Position numbers and translations under genes: made by a program. Positions 59,692 through 64,000 of a stretch of 64,000 nucleotides of DNA are shown here, piece by piece (within the stretch, counting starts at the first letter, position 1; the number at the start of each line of letters is the position of its first letter). The stretch is from assembly GCF_000144695.1 (NCBI RefSeq), contig NC_014378.1, positions 1 through 64,000 of the forward strand, in the 5' to 3' direction. A model generated the notes under the pieces. The model saw only the letters and a list, made by a program, of their open reading frames with translations, searched no databases and had not been told where the DNA came from. Origin of the DNA: Acetohalobium arabaticum DSM 5501 (lineage in GTDB: Bacteria > Bacillota > Halanaerobiia > Halobacteroidales > Acetohalobiaceae).

Positions 59692-59725
59692 AATTAAGAC
59701 TTTAATAGATGGAAGGTGGACTGGT

Positions 59726-59992
59726 ATGGGGGATAATATTCTAGAACAGATCAAGAGTGATTTGGAGTCCTTTGTAGGAAAAGAGGTTAGTCTGAAAGCC
59801 AATCAGGGCAGACGTAAGATAATTAAAAAGGAAGGCGTTCTCGAGGAGACTTATTCTAATGTCTTTGTAGTTAAAGTTGAAGAAGATAGAGCACCCCGTA
59901 AAGTATCTTATAGTTATGCTGATATCCTAACAGAAACTGTAGAAGTTCAAATAAAGAATAATAATACAAAGATCGGTTGTGTCAGTGTTTAA
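59726..59992 (+). CDS. veg: Veg family protein
   Basis: The 88-residue product has the Veg fold pattern: ILEQIKSDLESFVGKEVSLKANQGRRKIIKKEGVLEETYSNVFVVKVEED, then RKVSYSYADILTETVEV. In Bacillus Veg stimulates biofilm matrix genes and is made from a very strong promoter. The double consensus promoter here implies the same. GGAAGGTGG precedes the ATG. The terminator AACACAAGTGAT/ATCACTTGTGTT at 59998-60030 follows at once, so veg is monocistronic. Confidence 0.94.
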   Translation: MGDNILEQIKSDLESFVGKEVSLKANQGRRKIIKKEGVLEETYSNVFVVKVEEDRAPRKVSYSYADILTETVEVQIKNNNTKIGCVSV

Positions 59993-59997
59993 CTTTT

Positions 59998-60031
59998 AAC
60001 ACAAGTGATGGAAATCACTTGTGTTATTTTT
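59998..60031 (+). terminator. veg terminator
   Basis: A perfect 12-bp stem (59998-60009 with 60014-60025) closed by a GGAA tetraloop and followed by ATTTTTAC. Confidence 0.92.
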
Positions 60032-60100
60032 ACTTTAAACATTAATTTTGATATATTATAATTACATACAACTGTTTCATCTTAGTAAGGAGGAAGCATT

Positions 60101-60871
60101 ATGGCTAAAAAGAAGGTAGTTCAATCAGTGGATAGATCCTTGATTATTTTAGAAGCACTAGCAGATAAAGGAAAACCTATGGCTTTAAGTAATTTAGCTG
60201 AGGAGATAGATTTAAATATTAGTACTGTCCATAGACTTCTTAATACATTGCGGTTACGCGGTTTTATAGAACAGGAAGAGGATAGCGGAAAGTATTATTT
60301 AGGACTTAAGACCTTCGAAATTGGCAATGCAGCTAAAAAGAATATTAATTTAATAAGTATTGCTAAACCATATATGCAGGATTTAGTAGATCAATGTAAT
60401 GAGACTACTAATTTAGCTATTCTGGATGAGGGAGAAGTTGTCTATATTGAGCAGGTGGCTTCTACTAATATGGTTAAAATGTTTGCTCAAATAGGAAGTA
60501 GAGGACCGGCTTATTGTACCGGAACAGGAAAGGCTTTATTGGCTTATGAGGATCCTGACCAGTGGTCTGAATTGTTTGCTAAAATGGATTTTGGTAAATT
60601 TACTGATAATACTAAGGTAGATTCTGAAGTGTTAAGAGCGGAATTAAAGGAGATTAGACAACAGGGATATGCTATAGATCGGGGTGAGATGGAAGAAGGA
60701 GTTCGCTGTGTAGCTGCACCGATTAAGAATCATGAGGGAGAAGTTATAGCTGCTGTTAGTGTTTCAGGTCCCAGTATTCGATTGACTGAGAAGTATATTG
60801 AAGAAGAAGTAATTGAAACGGTAGTGGAGATAGCTGGGCAGATTTCTGCTCGTTTAGGATATAGGATATAA
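60101..60871 (+). CDS. IclR-family transcriptional regulator
   Basis: The 256-residue protein has the IclR winged helix (VQSVDRSLIILEALADKGKPMALSNLAEEIDLNISTVHRLLNTLRLRGFIEQ, about 5-57) and effector domain with DLVDQCNETTNLAILDEGEVVYIEQV, CTGTGKALLAYEDP and AAPIKNHEGEVIAAVSVSGPSIRLT. Effectors of the family are small organic acids. AAGGAGGAAG precedes the ATG. It is 210 bases upstream of glutamate dehydrogenase on the same strand and might regulate it or a distant catabolic gene. No operator can be named. Confidence 0.93.
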   Translation: MAKKKVVQSVDRSLIILEALADKGKPMALSNLAEEIDLNISTVHRLLNTLRLRGFIEQEEDSGKYYLGLKTFEIGNAAKKNINLISIAKPYMQDLVDQCNETTNLAILDEGEVVYIEQVASTNMVKMFAQIGSRGPAYCTGTGKALLAYEDPDQWSELFAKMDFGKFTDNTKVDSEVLRAELKEIRQQGYAIDRGEMEEGVRCVAAPIKNHEGEVIAAVSVSGPSIRLTEKYIEEEVIETVVEIAGQISARLGYRI

Positions 60872-61012
60872 ATTTTTTAAGAATTTAAGCAGGATTTTTG
60901 CAGCTTTATCCAGAACAACTGTAATTGAAAGTGTTTAAAAATGGTTTTTACAATATGAAATTTTTCCTATACTTAGCTATAAAGGGGGGGGAGTAGCAGA
61001 GTAGTACAGTAG

Positions 61013-62422
<1,410 letters not shown>

Positions 62423-62467
62423 GCTTATAGTTATTAGTTAGAAAATAGTTTTACGTTCTGGTTAATT

Positions 62468-62500
62468 GGACAGCTCATTCTATGGGCTGTCTGATTGCTT
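62468..62500 (+). terminator. gdhA terminator
   Basis: GACAGCTC (62469-62476) pairs with GGGCTGTC (62484-62491) with one G-T pair, followed by TGATTGCTTTT. It has a moderate stem. Confidence 0.65.
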
Positions 62501-62529
62501 TTAAGTAAAGAGAATAGAGGAGGAAGATA

Positions 62530-63372
62530 ATGTTTGAGATTATAGAAAAGAAGGCTTTAGCGTCAGAGATTGTTTCTCTTATTGTTGAAGCACCTCTGAT
62601 TGCTGCAAAGGCTGAGCCGGGGCATTTTGTAGTTGTCCGTGTTTCTGAAACAGGTGAGAGAATTCCCTTGACTATTGCGGATTATAATCGGGATAGAGAA
62701 ACTATTGAGCTGATTATTCAGGCAGTAGGATACTCAACAATTCAGCTATCAAAGCTTGAAGAAGGCGACCAGCTGCTTGATGTTTTAGGACCATTGGGTG
62801 AACCAGTGGAGATTGAAAAGCTTGGAAGAGTAGTCTGTGTTGCTGGAGGAATAGGTGTAGCGCCGATCTATCCTAAGGCTAAAGAGTTAAAGGAAGCTGG
62901 TAATGAGATTATAAGTATTATCGGAGCTCAGACAGAAGAGAAGCTGATTATGCAGGATAGAATGGAGTCTATTTCTGAAGAACTCTATTTAGCTACTGAT
63001 GATGGCTCAATAGGACATGAAGGCTTTGTAACAGAGGTATTGGAATCAGTGTTAGAAGAGAATGAAGTAGATGAGGTAATTGCTATTGGTCCAGTGGTGA
63101 TGATGAAAGCAGCCTGTGAAGTAACGGCAGATTATGGTATAGATACTGTAGTTAGCTTGAATCCGATTATGGTTGATGGTACTGGTATGTGTGGAGGCTG
63201 TCGAGTGACTGTTGGTGGCGAAAACCGCTTTGCCTGTGTTGATGGACCGGCTTTTGATGGACATAAGGTAGACTTTGTTGAATTAATGAGGCGCCAGGAC
63301 CATTACCATCCTCAGGAAGAGAAAGCTATGCACCGCTGTAAGTTAGAAGAGGAGGTGGGCAGAGATGGCTAA
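62530..63372 (+). CDS. nfnA: NfnA/SudB-type ferredoxin:NADP oxidoreductase, FAD/NAD subunit
   Basis: This 280-residue subunit has the ferredoxin-reductase layout: FAD domain with GHFVVVRVSETGERIPLTIAD (about 36-56), NAD domain CVAGGIGVAPIYPKAKEL (about 101), and a C-terminal [2Fe-2S]-binding set GTGMCGGCRVTVGGENRFACVDGP (about 217-240). Paired with the large subunit beginning eight bases before its end, it forms NfnAB, which bifurcates electrons from NADPH to ferredoxin and NAD (or the reverse). Older names are sulfide dehydrogenase beta and GltA-associated. GAGGAGG precedes the ATG. It fits the Por/ferredoxin metabolism seen upstream. Confidence 0.92.
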   Translation: MFEIIEKKALASEIVSLIVEAPLIAAKAEPGHFVVVRVSETGERIPLTIADYNRDRETIELIIQAVGYSTIQLSKLEEGDQLLDVLGPLGEPVEIEKLGRVVCVAGGIGVAPIYPKAKELKEAGNEIISIIGAQTEEKLIMQDRMESISEELYLATDDGSIGHEGFVTEVLESVLEENEVDEVIAIGPVVMMKAACEVTADYGIDTVVSLNPIMVDGTGMCGGCRVTVGGENRFACVDGPAFDGHKVDFVELMRRQDHYHPQEEKAMHRCKLEEEVGRDG

Positions 63373-64000
63373 TAGACAGAAGATGAAGAAGCAGCAGCCT
63401 GAAAAGAGAATTAATAACTTCCAGGAAGTAGCCTGTGGCTATACTAAAGAGGAAGCAGTAAAGGAAGCAGAACGCTGTCTTCAGTGTAAAGATTCGCCCT
63501 GTGTTGACGGCTGTCCAGTAGAAGTTCCGATTCCTGACTTTATTGAGGAGATTACTAATGAAAACTTTGATCAGGCAGCTGAACTGGTCAAAGAGAAGAA
63601 TGCTCTGCCGGCTATCTGTGGAAGGGTCTGTCCACAGGCGGAACAGTGTGAAGCAGAGTGCATTCTAGGTAAGAAAGGTCAGCCAGTTGCTATCGGTGCC
63701 TTAGAGAGATTTGTTGGTGATTATGAATTAAAACAGGATAGAGAAATTGAAGCTAAAACTGATAAAGATATCAAAACAGCAGTTGTTGGTTCTGGACCAG
63801 CCGGTTTGACAGCAGCGGCTGATATGGCAAAGCTTGGCTATCAAGTAACAGTTTTTGAAGCTTTATCAGATCCAGGCGGTGTTCTTCGATATGGTATTCC
63901 GGAGTTTAGACTGCCTAAATCAATTGTAGATGAAGAAGTACAGGAGATAGAAAATTTAGGAGTAGAGGTAAGACCTAATACTTTGATTGGTTCTACTCTT
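63365..64000 (+). CDS. nfnB: NfnB/GltA-type large subunit, cut by window end
   Basis: The 5' 212 codons of a GltD-like flavoprotein are present. They include an N-terminal cysteine region ERCLQCKDSPCVDGCPVEVPIPDFI and ICGRVCPQAEQCEAECILG (two [4Fe-4S] clusters), then TAVVGSGPAGLTAAADMAKLGYQVTVFEA (FAD site at about 141) and GGVLRYGIPEFRLPKSIVDEEVQEIENLGV. It overlaps nfnA by eight bases. AGGAGGTGG lies about nine bases before the ATG. The same sequence is often annotated as glutamate synthase small chain. The neighbour nfnA makes the bifurcating transhydrogenase role more likely. The 3' end lies outside the window. Confidence 0.93.
   Translation, partial: MANRQKMKKQQPEKRINNFQEVACGYTKEEAVKEAERCLQCKDSPCVDGCPVEVPIPDFIEEITNENFDQAAELVKEKNALPAICGRVCPQAEQCEAECILGKKGQPVAIGALERFVGDYELKQDREIEAKTDKDIKTAVVGSGPAGLTAAADMAKLGYQVTVFEALSDPGGVLRYGIPEFRLPKSIVDEEVQEIENLGVEVRPNTLIGSTL

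Overview
The window looks like the replication-origin region of an anaerobic, low-GC, Gram-positive-type (Firmicutes-grade) bacterium, possibly a halophilic fermenter of the Halanaerobiales type. This is inferred from AT-rich coding sequence, very acidic proteins, the Bacillus-like order dnaA-dnaN-yaaA-recF-remB-gyrB-gyrA, a four-subunit pyruvate:ferredoxin oxidoreductase, NfnAB, T-boxes, a large Firmicutes-type SRP RNA, and a cotJABC operon that implies sporulation ancestry. No species can be named from the sequence alone.

Layout. 1-10.0 kb holds a bipartite oriC flanking dnaA, then dnaN, an S4 protein, recF, a DUF721 protein, remB, gyrB and gyrA. 10.2-15.75 kb is an rRNA operon (four tandem promoters, 16S, tRNA-Ile, tRNA-Ala, 23S, 5S, terminator). 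15.9-20.9 kb carries a TlpA-like lipoprotein, SppA, and a ferrous-iron uptake locus with FeoB split into two genes, facing a DtxR-family regulator. 20.9-26.8 kb is the accessory part: a transposase fragment, inverted repeats, a HEARO/omega-RNA-like structured element placed between a Shine-Dalgarno and a DUF296 gene, a second structured non-coding stretch, five small unrecognised genes, and cotJABC. 26.9-33.1 kb is a serine module: T-box, aminotransferase, serA, serS, four tRNA-Ser genes and tRNA-Arg(ACG) next to tadA. 33.1-36.5 kb is SRP RNA-dnaX-ebfC-recR-yaaL. 37-40.3 kb encodes PorGDAB and a ferredoxin. 40.5-44.6 kb has a MoxR/VWA pair and guaB under a guanine riboswitch. 44.8-50.5 kb is the conserved tmk-yaaR-holB-ricT-yabA-trmN6-GIY-YIG-rsmI-abrB block. 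50.6-54 kb inserts nurA-herA, separated by two inverted-repeat elements. 54-60 kb is T-box-metG, tatD, a TatD-linked radical SAM gene, transaldolase, rsmA, a truncated DUF458 gene and veg. 60-64 kb has an IclR regulator, glutamate dehydrogenase and NfnAB (cut by the window end).

Most of the window is housekeeping in conserved Firmicutes order: replication (DnaA, DnaN, RecF, gyrase, DnaX, HolB, YabA), translation (rRNA, tRNAs, SerS, MetG, TadA, RsmA, RsmI, TrmN6) and ferredoxin-linked energy metabolism (Por, ferredoxin, Nfn, Gdh). The best candidates for undescribed biology are the omega-RNA-like element embedded in the DUF296 leader, the small-protein cluster beside cotJABC, a recurring pattern of SD sequences followed by AUU/AUA instead of AUG, and the two inverted-repeat elements between nurA and herA. 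Coordinates of RNA ends are estimates from conserved ends and pairing. No database search was possible.
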